Origin: JANPCX01 sp966211815
GTDB taxonomy: Bacteria; Pseudomonadota; Gammaproteobacteria; Burkholderiales; Burkholderiaceae_C
Direction: 5' to 3'
Length of the DNA stretch: 64,000 nucleotides
Assembly: GCA_966211815.1 (NCBI GenBank)
Contig: CBIHOD010000015.1
Location: 5,863 to 69,862, forward strand
Shown: in pieces, positions 29,629-38,652 of the stretch
How positions within the stretch are numbered: position 1 is the stretch's first letter
Layout: each line of letters opens with the position of its first letter
Notes under the pieces: generated by a model
What the model saw: the letters and a program-made list of their open reading frames with translations, nothing else
Database searches by the model: none
What the model was told of the DNA's origin: nothing
Program-made: the position numbers and the translations under genes

Positions 29629-30492
29629 GTGAAACTCAAGCTGCCCGTCATGATCACCGCCGCTTCGCTCGCCTTGACCGCCCATGCCGCGGAGGAGTAT
29701 TTCGATCTGCAGAAGGAGCTTTCTTCCAGTTATGTGAAGGAGCTGCTGGCCGGGAGCGACGTGAAGTTGTATGTCGGCAGCGAGCCCGTGCCCGCTTTCG
29801 TCGAGGTGACACGGCCCGACGTCTATTCGTCCATGAGTTTCAGCCCCAGCCCCTTCGGCGGATCCAGGCGCCATTGCCTCGATGCGTTTCAGAAATCGCT
29901 GACGGCCATGTTCGAAACTGCCAAAGCACGTGGGTACGATGCCATCATCGGCCTCAGGCCCGTGGTGGACGGTGTGCCTTCCGACGACGTCAGCGGTTTC
30001 AAATGCACGCCGGGCTACAAGGTCACCAGGGTGCCGCTGTCCAGCTCTTTCGCGATGTCCGAGGCGGCCGCGCGCAGGGAAGCCGAGTCCGAGAAGCAAA
30101 GCCTGGAACTGCCCGCGCGGCCGCCGGCCAAGGGGGCGGTCTTCCTGCCCGTCGCCGCGACCCTCGCTTCCGACGAGGCCAAGGTCGCGCTGGGGGGCGT
30201 TCCCCTGCATTGGGGCGTCCAAGCGCCGGCCTACAGCCACCGCTACGGCCCCGACGTGTACCCGGGCGACGCCGAAGTCGTCAACGGCGACGCCGAATCT
30301 GCTTGCAGGCGGGCGTTCCTGAACGCACTGGCCTCCGTTGCCGGGGAGGCCAAATCCCAGGGTTTCAACAGCATCATCAAGGCCCGAAGCTATTTGGACG
30401 AGGAGTTCGCGCCCGCGCTGGGAGAAGTGGAATGCCAAGTGGGGAAAAAGGCCAAGGTACAGCTGCGGGCGACGCTGGCCCAGGCGAAGTAG
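29629..30492 (+). CDS. exported protein with two YbjQ-like repeats, function unknown
   Basis: 287 aa from a GTG start with AAGGA 7 nt upstream. A clear signal peptide (MKLKLPVMITAASLALTAHA, cleavage after about residue 20) sends it to the periplasm. The mature protein holds two related halves. The first has RRHCLDAFQKSLTAMFETAKARG followed by YDAIIGL and FKCTPG. The second has SACRRAFLNALASVAGEAKSQG followed by FNSIIKA and VECQVG. Each half has a Cys before an amphipathic helix, a G-[YF]-[DN]-x-I-I strand and a second Cys, reminiscent of YbjQ/heavy-metal-binding-like domains. The disulfide or metal role is inference. Confidence 0.7.
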   Translation: MKLKLPVMITAASLALTAHAAEEYFDLQKELSSSYVKELLAGSDVKLYVGSEPVPAFVEVTRPDVYSSMSFSPSPFGGSRRHCLDAFQKSLTAMFETAKARGYDAIIGLRPVVDGVPSDDVSGFKCTPGYKVTRVPLSSSFAMSEAAARREAESEKQSLELPARPPAKGAVFLPVAATLASDEAKVALGGVPLHWGVQAPAYSHRYGPDVYPGDAEVVNGDAESACRRAFLNALASVAGEAKSQGFNSIIKARSYLDEEFAPALGEVECQVGKKAKVQLRATLAQAK

Positions 30493-30663
30493 TCCGGCCC
30501 GCTTCCCCCGGGCGGTCAATGAAGAAGGCTTTGCTTTTGGATTGCCAATTCAACGTTGTCGATCGCAGCGCCGTTCCGCGCGACCGGCCTTTCGGGCCTG
30601 TCCACATTGAAAACGCAGAGCCTGACGCGACGGCCTGATGGCAGGCTCAAAAGGAGGGGTACT

Positions 30664-31149
30664 TTGATTCTCTTGGGGGGGGTCGCGGGGCTGCTACTCG
30701 CCGCCATCGCAATGGGTGTCAGGCTGGTCGTGGTGGGCGAGGGGCAAGTGGGCATTCAATTGCGTGGAGGGGCGCCGTTGAATGAGAGCTTGCAGCGGGG
30801 TCTCTATGTGTCGGTGCCCGGTTGGCGGCGTGTCGCCGTGTTGGACGGGGCGCGGATCAGAATATCGGTGCTCAAGTTGAGTGCGCCGTCCGACAGCGGA
30901 GTTGCGTTTCACGCGTCGGTACGGTTGTTGTGGGTCGTCCACGTTCCGGAAGCCGTCAAGTTCTACCTGGCCACGCAAGCAGGTGGGTGGACAACCGAAC
31001 AGGTCGAACAGGCGCTTGTCAAACCGGCGCTCGAATCGCTGGTCGCCCCCGTGCCCCCCGCAGACTGGAGCGCGCGGCTGGCGTTGGTGAACGAAGCGCT
31101 GAAACCATGCGCGATCAAGGTCCTGCAAATCGAGGTCCAGCCAAGGTAG
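30664..31149 (+). CDS. small SPFH/Band-7-like membrane-anchored protein
   Basis: 161 aa with one N-terminal transmembrane helix (ILLGGVAGLLLAAIAMGVRLVVV). It is followed by GEGQVGIQLRGG, VPGWRRVAVLDGARI, SDSGVAFHASVRLLWVVHVPEAVKFYLATQ and a helix with EQALVKPALESLVA. This resembles the core of prohibitin/stomatin-type domains but lacks their long C-terminal coiled coil. The only well-placed start is TTG at 30664, six nt after an AGGAGG Shine-Dalgarno (30652-30657). It lies between two other envelope-associated genes on the same strand. Family assignment is tentative. Confidence 0.6.
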   Translation: MILLGGVAGLLLAAIAMGVRLVVVGEGQVGIQLRGGAPLNESLQRGLYVSVPGWRRVAVLDGARIRISVLKLSAPSDSGVAFHASVRLLWVVHVPEAVKFYLATQAGGWTTEQVEQALVKPALESLVAPVPPADWSARLALVNEALKPCAIKVLQIEVQPR

Positions 31150-31180
31150 GCTTGCAGGCCCGGTTGTCCGAGGCATCCCC

Positions 31181-31981
31181 ATGTCGCTGCCACTCCCATG
31201 GCCTGCCTCCGTGAGCCGCATCTTGCTCACCCTCTTCGTCCTGGCCGCCAGCCTTGCCTGCGAGGCGTCGGACCGGACTTTCACCGCTGTGCGCGTGGAC
31301 ACCGCCTCCGAAGACCTGCAGGTTTTCTGGGGCGACGAACGGGGCCAGCCGTTCAGAGGCTTCGCGCCCCTGTCGGATTGGCTGCGCGGCAAGGGCAAGA
31401 ACCTGATGTTCGCCATGAACGCAGGCATGTACCACGCCGACTTCTCGCCCGTGGGACTGCTGGTGCTGGAGGGAAAGCAGGTATCGCCGATCAACACGTC
31501 GAGCGGAAACGGGAATTTCTTCTTGAGGCCGAACGGTGTCTTTCTGCTTTCGTCGTCAGGTCCGATGGTCGTGGAGACAGGCGAGTACCCCGGGCTGGCG
31601 ACCGGGGTTCGATTCGCGACCCAATCCGGCCCTCTGCTGCTGAAGAACGGCGTCATCCATCCGTCCTTCGACGTCGCCTCGGCTTCGCGACGCATCCGCA
31701 ACGGCGTCGGCGTTTCGGGGCGTTTCGCTTTCTTCGTCATCTCCGAGCGGCCCGTCACCTTCCATGAGATGGCGGTGTTTTTCCGCGATGCCTTGCATTG
31801 CAAGGACGCGCTGTACTTCGATGGCGAGGTGTCGAGCTTGTACTCGGTCGACCTGCGGCGCAGCGATTTGAGGGCTGACTTGGGGCCCATCGTGGGGGTG
31901 ACGGTCGGGCGAAAGCCGGTCGCCCCAGCCGCGGGTGTGCGCCCTGGCCAGGCGGGCTCGGCAGCGCATGTCAAACCTTAG
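31181..31981 (+). CDS. exported phosphodiester glycosidase-like protein (DUF2233/NAGPA-like)
   Basis: 266 aa with a signal peptide (hydrophobic ILLTLFVLAASLA, residues about 14-26). The mature protein carries family motifs: LMFAMNAGMYHADFSPVGLLV (about 75-95), GNFFLRPNGVFLL, ATQSGPLLLKNG, RIRNGVGVS and CKDALYFDGEVSSLYS, corresponding to the DGG-S-S region of NAGPA-like enzymes (here DGEVSS). Such proteins cleave GlcNAc-1-phosphodiester-type bonds in some bacteria, but most are uncharacterised. It follows the SPFH-like gene by 31 bp on the same strand. Confidence 0.8.
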   Translation: MSLPLPWPASVSRILLTLFVLAASLACEASDRTFTAVRVDTASEDLQVFWGDERGQPFRGFAPLSDWLRGKGKNLMFAMNAGMYHADFSPVGLLVLEGKQVSPINTSSGNGNFFLRPNGVFLLSSSGPMVVETGEYPGLATGVRFATQSGPLLLKNGVIHPSFDVASASRRIRNGVGVSGRFAFFVISERPVTFHEMAVFFRDALHCKDALYFDGEVSSLYSVDLRRSDLRADLGPIVGVTVGRKPVAPAAGVRPGQAGSAAHVKP

Positions 31982-32266
31982 GAGTTCCCGTTACCCGGCC
32001 ACTTGAGTTTTGCGGCCCGGCCGGGGCGCAGGCTCTCGACGGGCCGGGCCTGGCGAAGTCAGCCTGAGGGAAGGCGCGGCGCGAACCACGGGCACTTACT
32101 TCGGCTGGCGCGGACCGCGGCCTCGCCGAAGAGCGGCAAGCCTTCGCGGGCAGCCCTTTCGAAGTGGCTGTCCCGGAACGACCGGCGCAAGCCGGAGACG
32201 CGCGCCGTCGAGGCGGCCAAGCGGAGCCTGGTGGAGCTGCAGGCCTTCCGGTCAGGGCGGAGGCGC
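31982..32266. other. 285-bp gap, possibly a degraded or repeat-derived sequence
   Basis: No supported gene. The minus strand at 32059-32286 reads as an Arg/Ser/Ala-rich peptide that looks like the repeat-derived spurious proteins I recall from Comamonadaceae genomes. I could not match it to a family. No terminator with a T-run was seen after the glycosidase-like gene. Confidence 0.3.
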
Positions 32267-32779
32267 TCATGCGCCCGACGCGGCATCCGCGCCGCCGTCT
32301 TCCTCGTCCATCGCCGCCAGGCACTCGTCGATCACCGCGTGCAGCCGCGCCACCAGATCGTCGCCGAGCTTGGCATTGAAGGCCCGCTGGGCGGTCTTCC
32401 AGTCGCGCCGGGCCTGCGCGTGCTTGGCGCGGCCTGACTCGGTCGCGCTGACCAAACGGCTGCGCGCGTCCTCGCCGGGCGCGGTTTCGGCCCAACCCTG
32501 GGCCACCAGCGGCTGCAGGTTGCGCGTCAACGTCGAAGCGTCCATCGCCATCGCCGCGGCGAGCTGGCCGGGGCGCACCGGACCGAGCCGCACGATGTGG
32601 GACAGCAGCGAATACTGCGTGGTCTTCAAGCCGGCGTTGCCCAGCACCCCGTCGAAATGCTGGCTCGCGCGGCGCGACAGCTGGCGCAACTTGAAGCTGC
32701 TGCAGCCGCTGGGTGCGGCCGTTTGCGCGCCAGGGCTTGAAGACAAAAGAGGCGGCGGGGCCTTTTTCCTTTTCGGCAT
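32267..32779 (-). CDS. MarR-family transcriptional regulator
   Basis: 170 aa from the ATG at 32779 (MPKRKKAPPPL, basic tail of about 25 residues). The winged-helix core shows LKTTQYSLLSHIVRLGPVRPGQLAAAM (helices 2-3), AMDASTLTRNLQPLVAQGW (recognition helix) and EDARSRLVSATESGRAK (wing). C-terminal helices form the dimer. It is divergent from the MFS transporter across 73 bp that contain two related operator-like repeats, so autoregulation and control of the transporter are likely. The inducer is unknown. Confidence 0.88.
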   Translation of the reverse strand: MPKRKKAPPPLLSSSPGAQTAAPSGCSSFKLRQLSRRASQHFDGVLGNAGLKTTQYSLLSHIVRLGPVRPGQLAAAMAMDASTLTRNLQPLVAQGWAETAPGEDARSRLVSATESGRAKHAQARRDWKTAQRAFNAKLGDDLVARLHAVIDECLAAMDEEDGGADAASGA

Positions 32780-32789
32780 GATTTTTGAA

Positions 32790-32816
32790 TTGTACCTACA
32801 ATCATTGCATCTACAA
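32790..32816. promoter_or_regulatory. tandem operator-like repeats between marR and the MFS gene
   Basis: TTGTACCTACAA at 32790-32801 is a palindrome with 5-bp perfect arms. TTGCATCTACAA at 32805-32816 is a second copy with two differences, 15 bp further on. The region is AT-richer than the flanks and lies between two divergent starts, as expected for MarR operators and overlapping promoters. Confidence 0.6.
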
Positions 32817-32852
32817 GTTTTGATTCGAAACCAAGGGAAGGAAAGGAACCCG

Positions 32853-34136
32853 ATGATCGCCAGCTCCACCACCGCGGCCCTGGGCCGGCGCGGCGTCCAC
32901 TACGCCTGGGTCATCGCCGCGGTGACCTTCTTCGCGATGCTCACCACCTCGGCGGCGCTGGGCCTGCCCGGGGCCATGCTGCAACCCTTGAGCAAGGAGT
33001 TCGGCTGGACGACCGACCAGCTGTCGTCTGTGTTCGCGGTGCGCTTCGCCCTGTTCGGCCTGCTGGGGCCTTTCGCGGCGATCTTCATCGCGCGCTTCGG
33101 CCTGCGCCGCATCATGGTGTCGGCCGCCGGGTTGATCGCCGCCGCGATGGCGCTGGCCACGGGCGTGACGCAGCTGTGGCAGCTCCTCCTGCTCTGGGGC
33201 CTGGTGCTGGGTTGCGGCACCGGGCTGACGGCGCTGGTGCTGGGCGCGATGGTGGCCAACCGCTGGTTCACCGAGCGCCGCGGCCTGGTCGTCGGCCTGT
33301 TCGCCGCGAGCACGGCCACCGGCCAGCTTCTGTTCCTGCCGGCCGCGGCCTGGCTCATCGAGCGCCATGGCTGGCGCTTCGCGGTGCTGCCGGTGGTGGC
33401 CGCCTGCGTCGGCGTCATCGCGCTGGTGCTGCTCTTCATGCGCGACCACCCTCGCGACGTCGGCCTGCGCGCCTTCGGCGAGCCTCAAGGCGGGCCGCAG
33501 GAGAAGGCGCCGCCACCGGCCCCGCTCAACCTGTGGGGCCCGTTCACGGTGCTGGCCGAGGTGTCGCGCGACCGCACGTTCTGGGTGCTGGCCGGCAGCT
33601 TCTTCATCTGCGGCCTGAGCACCAACGGCCTGGTGCAGACCCACTTCATCTCGCTCTGCGGCGACAACGGCCTGTCCGCGGTGCCCGCCGCGTCGGTGCT
33701 GGCGATGATGGGCGCCTTCGACCTCGTGGGCACGCTGCTGTCGGGCTACCTGTCAGACCGCTACGACAACCGCAAGCTGCTGTTTTGGTATTACGCGCTT
33801 CGCGGCCTGTCGCTGTTCTGGCTGCCGTTCTCCACTTTCACGCTCTACGGCCTGTCGCTGTTCGCCATGTTTTATGGGCTGGACTGGATCGCCACCGTCC
33901 CGCCCACTGTCAAGCTCGCCGGCGCGGCCTTCGGCAAAGAGCGGGCCGGCCTGGTGTTCGGCTGGGTGTTCGCGGCCCACCAGCTGGGCGCGGCGGTGGC
34001 GGCCTACGGCGCGGGGCTGACGCGCACGCTGCTGCTGACCTACAACCCCGCGCTCTTCGCCGCCGGCGCCGCTTGCCTGGCGGCGGCGCTGCTGGTGGTG
34101 ACGGCCCGGCGCGGCCCGCCACCCGCGGCGGCTTGA
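32853..34136 (+). CDS. MFS transporter
   Basis: 427-aa major facilitator with about twelve hydrophobic segments. The loop between TM2 and TM3 carries FIARFGLRRIMV, and GYLSDRYDNRKLLFW appears in the second half at the matching loop, the two MFS A-motifs. GLPGAMLQPLSKEFGW after TM1 resembles the oxalate/formate antiporter-like and monocarboxylate branch. A Shine-Dalgarno (AAGGAA) lies just upstream of the ATG. Its divergent MarR neighbour suggests induction by a small aromatic or acidic compound; the substrate cannot be read from the sequence. Confidence 0.85.
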   Translation: MIASSTTAALGRRGVHYAWVIAAVTFFAMLTTSAALGLPGAMLQPLSKEFGWTTDQLSSVFAVRFALFGLLGPFAAIFIARFGLRRIMVSAAGLIAAAMALATGVTQLWQLLLLWGLVLGCGTGLTALVLGAMVANRWFTERRGLVVGLFAASTATGQLLFLPAAAWLIERHGWRFAVLPVVAACVGVIALVLLFMRDHPRDVGLRAFGEPQGGPQEKAPPPAPLNLWGPFTVLAEVSRDRTFWVLAGSFFICGLSTNGLVQTHFISLCGDNGLSAVPAASVLAMMGAFDLVGTLLSGYLSDRYDNRKLLFWYYALRGLSLFWLPFSTFTLYGLSLFAMFYGLDWIATVPPTVKLAGAAFGKERAGLVFGWVFAAHQLGAAVAAYGAGLTRTLLLTYNPALFAAGAACLAAALLVVTARRGPPPAAA

Positions 34137-34158
34137 CGCCGTCCCGCGAGGACGCGCG

Positions 34159-34503
34159 TCAACCCACCCCGCGCTGCTTGAGCAGCGCCTGCAGCCTGCC
34201 GATCTCGTCCAGCAGGTCCAGCACCAGGCCGAGGTCGGCGCAGGAGACTTGCAGGTCACGGGCCAGCCGGGCGGCCACCAGGGCGCGCCGCAGGGAATGG
34301 CCGCCGAAGGTCCATTCCTGCGGGCCGGCGCCGGTGGGCTCGACGACGTTCTCCGCCACCCAGGCTTCCACGTCTTCCCGCGGGACGCGGCAGGCGTGGC
34401 ACAGCTGGGCCAGGGTGAGCGGGCTGGACGCCTCGTCCACCACCACGGCGGTGAGGATGGAGGTGGCGCTGGTCTGCGTCGGGGTGTCGGGGCTGGCGTT
34501 CAT
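34159..34503 (-). CDS. cbpM: CbpM-type chaperone modulator (MerR-like)
   Basis: 114 aa. In E. coli CbpM binds and restrains the J-domain co-chaperone CbpA. The protein has TLAQLCHACRVPREDVEAWVAENVVEP (MerR-like helix-turn-helix), GGHSLRRALVAARLARDLQV and a C-terminal helix LGLVLDLLDEIGRLQALL. Its start codon overlaps the cbpA stop (ATGA), so the pair is translationally coupled, matching the known cbpA-cbpM order. The protein interaction is inferred from the family. Confidence 0.9.
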   Translation of the reverse strand: MNASPDTPTQTSATSILTAVVVDEASSPLTLAQLCHACRVPREDVEAWVAENVVEPTGAGPQEWTFGGHSLRRALVAARLARDLQVSCADLGLVLDLLDEIGRLQALLKQRGVG

Positions 34504-35507
34504 GCGGGTGGCTCCGAAGGGTTGGATGGGGAAGGGCGGGGATCGAAGCCGGGGAAGGCCTCGGCCAGACGCTGGAAGGCTTCCCGGTCCGCCGTGGTCT
34601 CGGCCCGCGGCAGCACCACTTTCAGCACGGCGTAGAGGTCGCCGGGCGGCGTGCCGGGCAGGCCCCGGCCCTTGAGCCTGAACCGGCGCCCGGCGCCCGA
34701 GCCGGCGGAGACGTTCAGCGTCAATTCCCCGCCCGGGGTTTGCAAAGGCAATTGCGCGCCCAGCGCCGCCTCCCACGGGGCGACCGGCAAAGTGACGTAG
34801 ACGTCGCGGCCCTCCACGCGCCAGCGCGGGTGCGGCTCCAGGCTGATCTGCAGAAACAGGTCGCCCGCCGGGGCGCCGCCGATCCCCGGCGCGCCCTGGC
34901 CGGGCAACCGCAAGTGCTGTCCCTCCTGGAGCCCGGGGGGCAGGGCGACTTCGACCGCCTGGTCGCGCAAGGCCGCCACGCGGCCGTCGGCGCCCATCAC
35001 CGGCAGGCGCAGCTGCAGCGTGCGCCGGCCGCCGAGATAGGCCTCCTCGACGGTGATCGCGACCTTGGCGTGGTGGTCTTCCCCGGCCACGGGCGGCGGC
35101 GCCGGAGCGGCGCCCTGCGCCATGCCGGCGCGGTAGGCGCTGGCCGCCGCGCGCGCCTGCCGGCTGAAGACCGAAGAGAAGAATTCGCTGAAGTTCGACG
35201 GCTCGCCGGCGGGCGCGCCGTCGCCGCCGTTGGGTTCGGCGCCGTTGGCGCCGCGCCAGTCGCCGCCGGGCTGGAAGGGCTGGCCGCGCGGCTGGCGCCG
35301 GGCCAGGTCGTCGTAAGCGCTGCGTTTTTCCGGGTCTTGCAGCGCTTCATAGGCTTCCAGCACCTCCTTGAAGCGCGCCTCCGCCTGCGGTTCCTTGCTG
35401 ACGTCCGGGTGGTAGCGGCGCGCCAGCTTGCGGTAGGCGCGCTTGACCTCTTCCGGCGGCGCGGTGCGGTCGATGCCCAGGGCGGCGTAGTAATCCTTGA
35501 ACTCCAT
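34500..35507 (-). CDS. cbpA: CbpA, DnaJ-class co-chaperone / curved-DNA-binding protein
   Basis: 335-aa type II J-protein. The J domain (residues 1-70) has DYYAALGIDRTA, the essential H-P-D in RRYHPDVSKEP and EALQDPEKRSAYDDL. A Gly/Pro/Asn-rich linker (71-110) and Ala-rich region follow. Two beta-barrel C-terminal domains start near 145: AKVAITVEEAYLGGRRTL, LPPGLQEGQHLRLPGQG, DLFLQISLEPHPRW and GELTLNVSAGSGAGRRFRLKG. There is no Cys-rich zinc domain, which separates it from DnaJ. It forms an operon with cbpM. Confidence 0.93.
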   Translation of the reverse strand: MEFKDYYAALGIDRTAPPEEVKRAYRKLARRYHPDVSKEPQAEARFKEVLEAYEALQDPEKRSAYDDLARRQPRGQPFQPGGDWRGANGAEPNGGDGAPAGEPSNFSEFFSSVFSRQARAAASAYRAGMAQGAAPAPPPVAGEDHHAKVAITVEEAYLGGRRTLQLRLPVMGADGRVAALRDQAVEVALPPGLQEGQHLRLPGQGAPGIGGAPAGDLFLQISLEPHPRWRVEGRDVYVTLPVAPWEAALGAQLPLQTPGGELTLNVSAGSGAGRRFRLKGRGLPGTPPGDLYAVLKVVLPRAETTADREAFQRLAEAFPGFDPRPSPSNPSEPPA

Positions 35508-35862
35508 GGCGGGCCTTGTGCGTGCGGAACGGGAGGCGCCCGCATCGCGAGCGTCGCCGGCCCGCCGGGGTGGATGGATGGGCGGTGTGCCGGGCGTCGC
35601 TGCCTGCGGGGTCGCGGGAATTTCGGGTCCTGCAAGCCATCGTAATCCCGGCGGTCGCGCCGCGCGAGGGGCCGTGGCAAGGCGGCGACGCCGGCCTGTC
35701 CGTTCTTGCAGCATGGCCAGCCCCCCCAGCGCCATCCCATCGGGCGCCGACCCTTCCCACCCCGTGGCCTCTGCCCCCGCCGGCGGTGCGGAGGCAGCGA
35801 TTCCTTCAAACTGAATGCGGCCCGGCACCCCGCCGCCGCTCCCCTTCCCGGATGCCGAATCG
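35508..35862. other. 355-bp divergent intergenic region without recognisable gene
   Basis: Lies between cbpA (minus) and the LLM oxidoreductase (plus), so it should hold promoters for both. I saw no heat-shock sigma32 box that I would defend, no operator palindrome and no RNA gene. The sequence is very GC-rich with long C and G runs near 35713-35720. Confidence 0.4.
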
Positions 35863-36855
<993 letters not shown>

Positions 36856-36952
36856 CGCCGGCTTGGGGGGCATCCATCCCGGCGCGATTCCGGGGATCGG
36901 GCTTGAGGCGCCACAATCCCTCCCGACTGAAACGCAAGGACACGCCGCCGTC

Positions 36953-37456
36953 ATGAACAGCACGCTCGCCTCACTGTTCGAGTACAAAGCCTGGGCCGAC
37001 ACCGAGCTCCACGGCGCCCTCGAAAGGTTCGACGCCCGTCGGCATCCCGACCGGTTCCACGCGATGCTCCGCACGCTCGACCACGCCAACGTGGTGGACC
37101 AGATCTTCCAATGCCACTTGGGCGGTCCCGCCCCGGCGCGGCCTTTCAAGGCGACGCACTCGGAACCCACTCCGGGCCTGGCCGCATTGCGGAAGTCCGT
37201 CCAGGCCACGGACGACTGGTACGTCCGTTTCGTCTCCGGGATCGGTGCCGACGACTTGAAACTGCGGGTGCGCTTCACATTCACCGACGGCGGCCAAGGC
37301 GCCATGTCGCGCGAGGAAATGCTGCTTCACGTCATCACCCACAGCGGCTACCACCGCGGGAGCATCGGCCAGATGCTTGAAGACACGGGCGCCGATTCGC
37401 CACCGGATTCCCTGACCAAGTTCCTGCACAGGCGCGAGCCCGAACGCAGGCTCTGA
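36953..37456 (+). CDS. DinB-family protein
   Basis: 167-aa four-helix protein. The three metal-binding histidines of the DinB fold are visible: TLDHANVVDQIF (about residue 42) and HVITHSGYHRGSIGQML (two His, about 125 and 129). Such proteins are putative metal-dependent thiol or DNA-damage-related hydrolases/transferases, but the substrate cannot be deduced. The start at 36953 (MNSTLASLFEYKAWAD) matches the family N-terminus; an upstream in-frame start is not needed. It is on the same strand as its neighbours with gaps near 90 bp. Confidence 0.85.
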   Translation: MNSTLASLFEYKAWADTELHGALERFDARRHPDRFHAMLRTLDHANVVDQIFQCHLGGPAPARPFKATHSEPTPGLAALRKSVQATDDWYVRFVSGIGADDLKLRVRFTFTDGGQGAMSREEMLLHVITHSGYHRGSIGQMLEDTGADSPPDSLTKFLHRREPERRL

Positions 37457-37544
37457 GCCGGAGTCAGCGGCCTTGCGTGTTCCGCCGCAGTGGGGAAGGC
37501 GCCTTAGCGGCGCACTTCATTCCCAATTTCACCTCTCAACCCGC

Positions 37545-38126
37545 ATGCAGCGCTACCTCGCCCCCAGCAGATACATCGACTTCGAGCACGAAGGCGTCAT
37601 GGCCCTGGCCCGGGAATTGGCCGGTGGCGGGCCTCCTTCGGAGCACGGCGTGGCGCAAAGGTGCTTCGAGTTCGTCAGGGACGAGATCCGCCACAGCTCG
37701 GACTTCAAACTTAACCCCGTCACTTGCAAAGCCTCAGACGTGTTGCGCCACAAGACCGGGTTCTGCTACGCCAAGAGCCACTTGCTGGCCGCCCTCCTCA
37801 GGGCCAACGGGATTCCCGCCGGCTTGTGCTACCAGCACCTTTCAGTCGGCGACGGCGGCGCGCCTTATTGCCTGCACGGCCTGAACGCCGTCCACCTTCG
37901 CGGCCTCGGCTGGTACCGAATCGACCCCCGGGGCGACAAGCCCGGCATCAGCGCCCGGTTCAACCCGCCGCAAGAGGCCCTTGCCTTCCGGGTCCAAGGG
38001 CGGGAAGAGCGCGACCTGCCGGAGGTCTGGGCCGAACCGCTGCAAATCGTCGTGGACGTCCTGGAGCGTTGCGCAAGCTACGACCAGGTGCTGGCCGGCC
38101 TGCCGGACATCGAGCTCGCGGCCTGA
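37545..38126 (+). CDS. transglutaminase-like cysteine protein
   Basis: 193 aa with a transglutaminase/arylamine-type catalytic triad: Cys in VLRHKTGFCYAKSHLLAALLRANGIPA, His in YCLHGLNAVHL, and Asp in GWYRIDPRGDKPG. No signal peptide or transmembrane segment is seen, so it is cytoplasmic, perhaps a protease or peptide-modifying enzyme. I start at 37545 (MQRYLAPSRYIDF). The gene is 88 bp after dinB and 24 bp before a DUF3052 gene, suggesting a small operon with no clear pathway. Confidence 0.8.
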   Translation: MQRYLAPSRYIDFEHEGVMALARELAGGGPPSEHGVAQRCFEFVRDEIRHSSDFKLNPVTCKASDVLRHKTGFCYAKSHLLAALLRANGIPAGLCYQHLSVGDGGAPYCLHGLNAVHLRGLGWYRIDPRGDKPGISARFNPPQEALAFRVQGREERDLPEVWAEPLQIVVDVLERCASYDQVLAGLPDIELAA

Positions 38127-38150
38127 AAGGCTGAGCCCCGAAGGGACCGC

Positions 38151-38570
38151 ATGGAACACATGGACACCCCCGGCTACTCGGCTTCTCCCCTGCCGAAGAA
38201 GCTGGGCATCAAGGACGGCCACTGTGTCCTCCTGCTCGGCGCGCCCGAGGGTTACGCGGCGTCTCTGGAGCCTTTGCCCGCCGGCGTGGAGTTCACGAAC
38301 CGGGCGGGCCCCATGGTCGATCTCGCCCAGGTCTTCGTCACCCGGCGGGAAGACCTCGCCCGGCAGCTGGGCGCCTTGCGCAAGCAGTTGAAGCCCGACG
38401 CGGCGCTCTGGGTGTCATGGCCGAAGAAAGCGTCGAAGGTGCCGACCACGGTCACGGAGGACACCGTGCGCGAACTGGCGTTGCCCCTGGGTTTCGTCGA
38501 CGTCAAGGTTTGCGCCGTCAGCGAAGTCTGGTCCGGACTCGAGCTGGTGGTCCGCAAAGGGCTGCGCTGA
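38151..38570 (+). CDS. DUF3052-family protein
   Basis: 139 aa, small cytoplasmic protein. Conserved blocks: LPKKLGIKDGHCVLLLGAPEGY, DLAQVFVTRREDLARQLGALRKQLKPDAALWVSWPKK and VTEDTVRELALPLGFVDVKVCAVSEVWSGLELV, the signature of DUF3052. An in-frame ATG at 38160 is an alternative start. The family function is unknown; it often accompanies small stress or enzyme genes. Confidence 0.85.
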   Translation: MEHMDTPGYSASPLPKKLGIKDGHCVLLLGAPEGYAASLEPLPAGVEFTNRAGPMVDLAQVFVTRREDLARQLGALRKQLKPDAALWVSWPKKASKVPTTVTEDTVRELALPLGFVDVKVCAVSEVWSGLELVVRKGLR

Positions 38571-38652
38571 GGATGCGGCCGCCTCATCCTTCCATCAAGG
38601 GAGCGCCGTCCAGCGGGCGGGCCGGCGCCTTCCTCGTCGAGCACCGGCCGTC

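Noticed and set aside
30519..30638. 39-codon ORF starting MKKALLLDCQFNVVDRSA
   Set aside because: No homology recognised and only a weak ribosome-binding site; it ends 25 bp before the SPFH-like start. Could be a leader peptide but I have no support.
32059..32286. 75-codon minus-strand ORF after the glycosidase-like gene
   Set aside because: Composition resembles repeat-derived spurious proteins; no family motif and it overlaps the marR 3' end.
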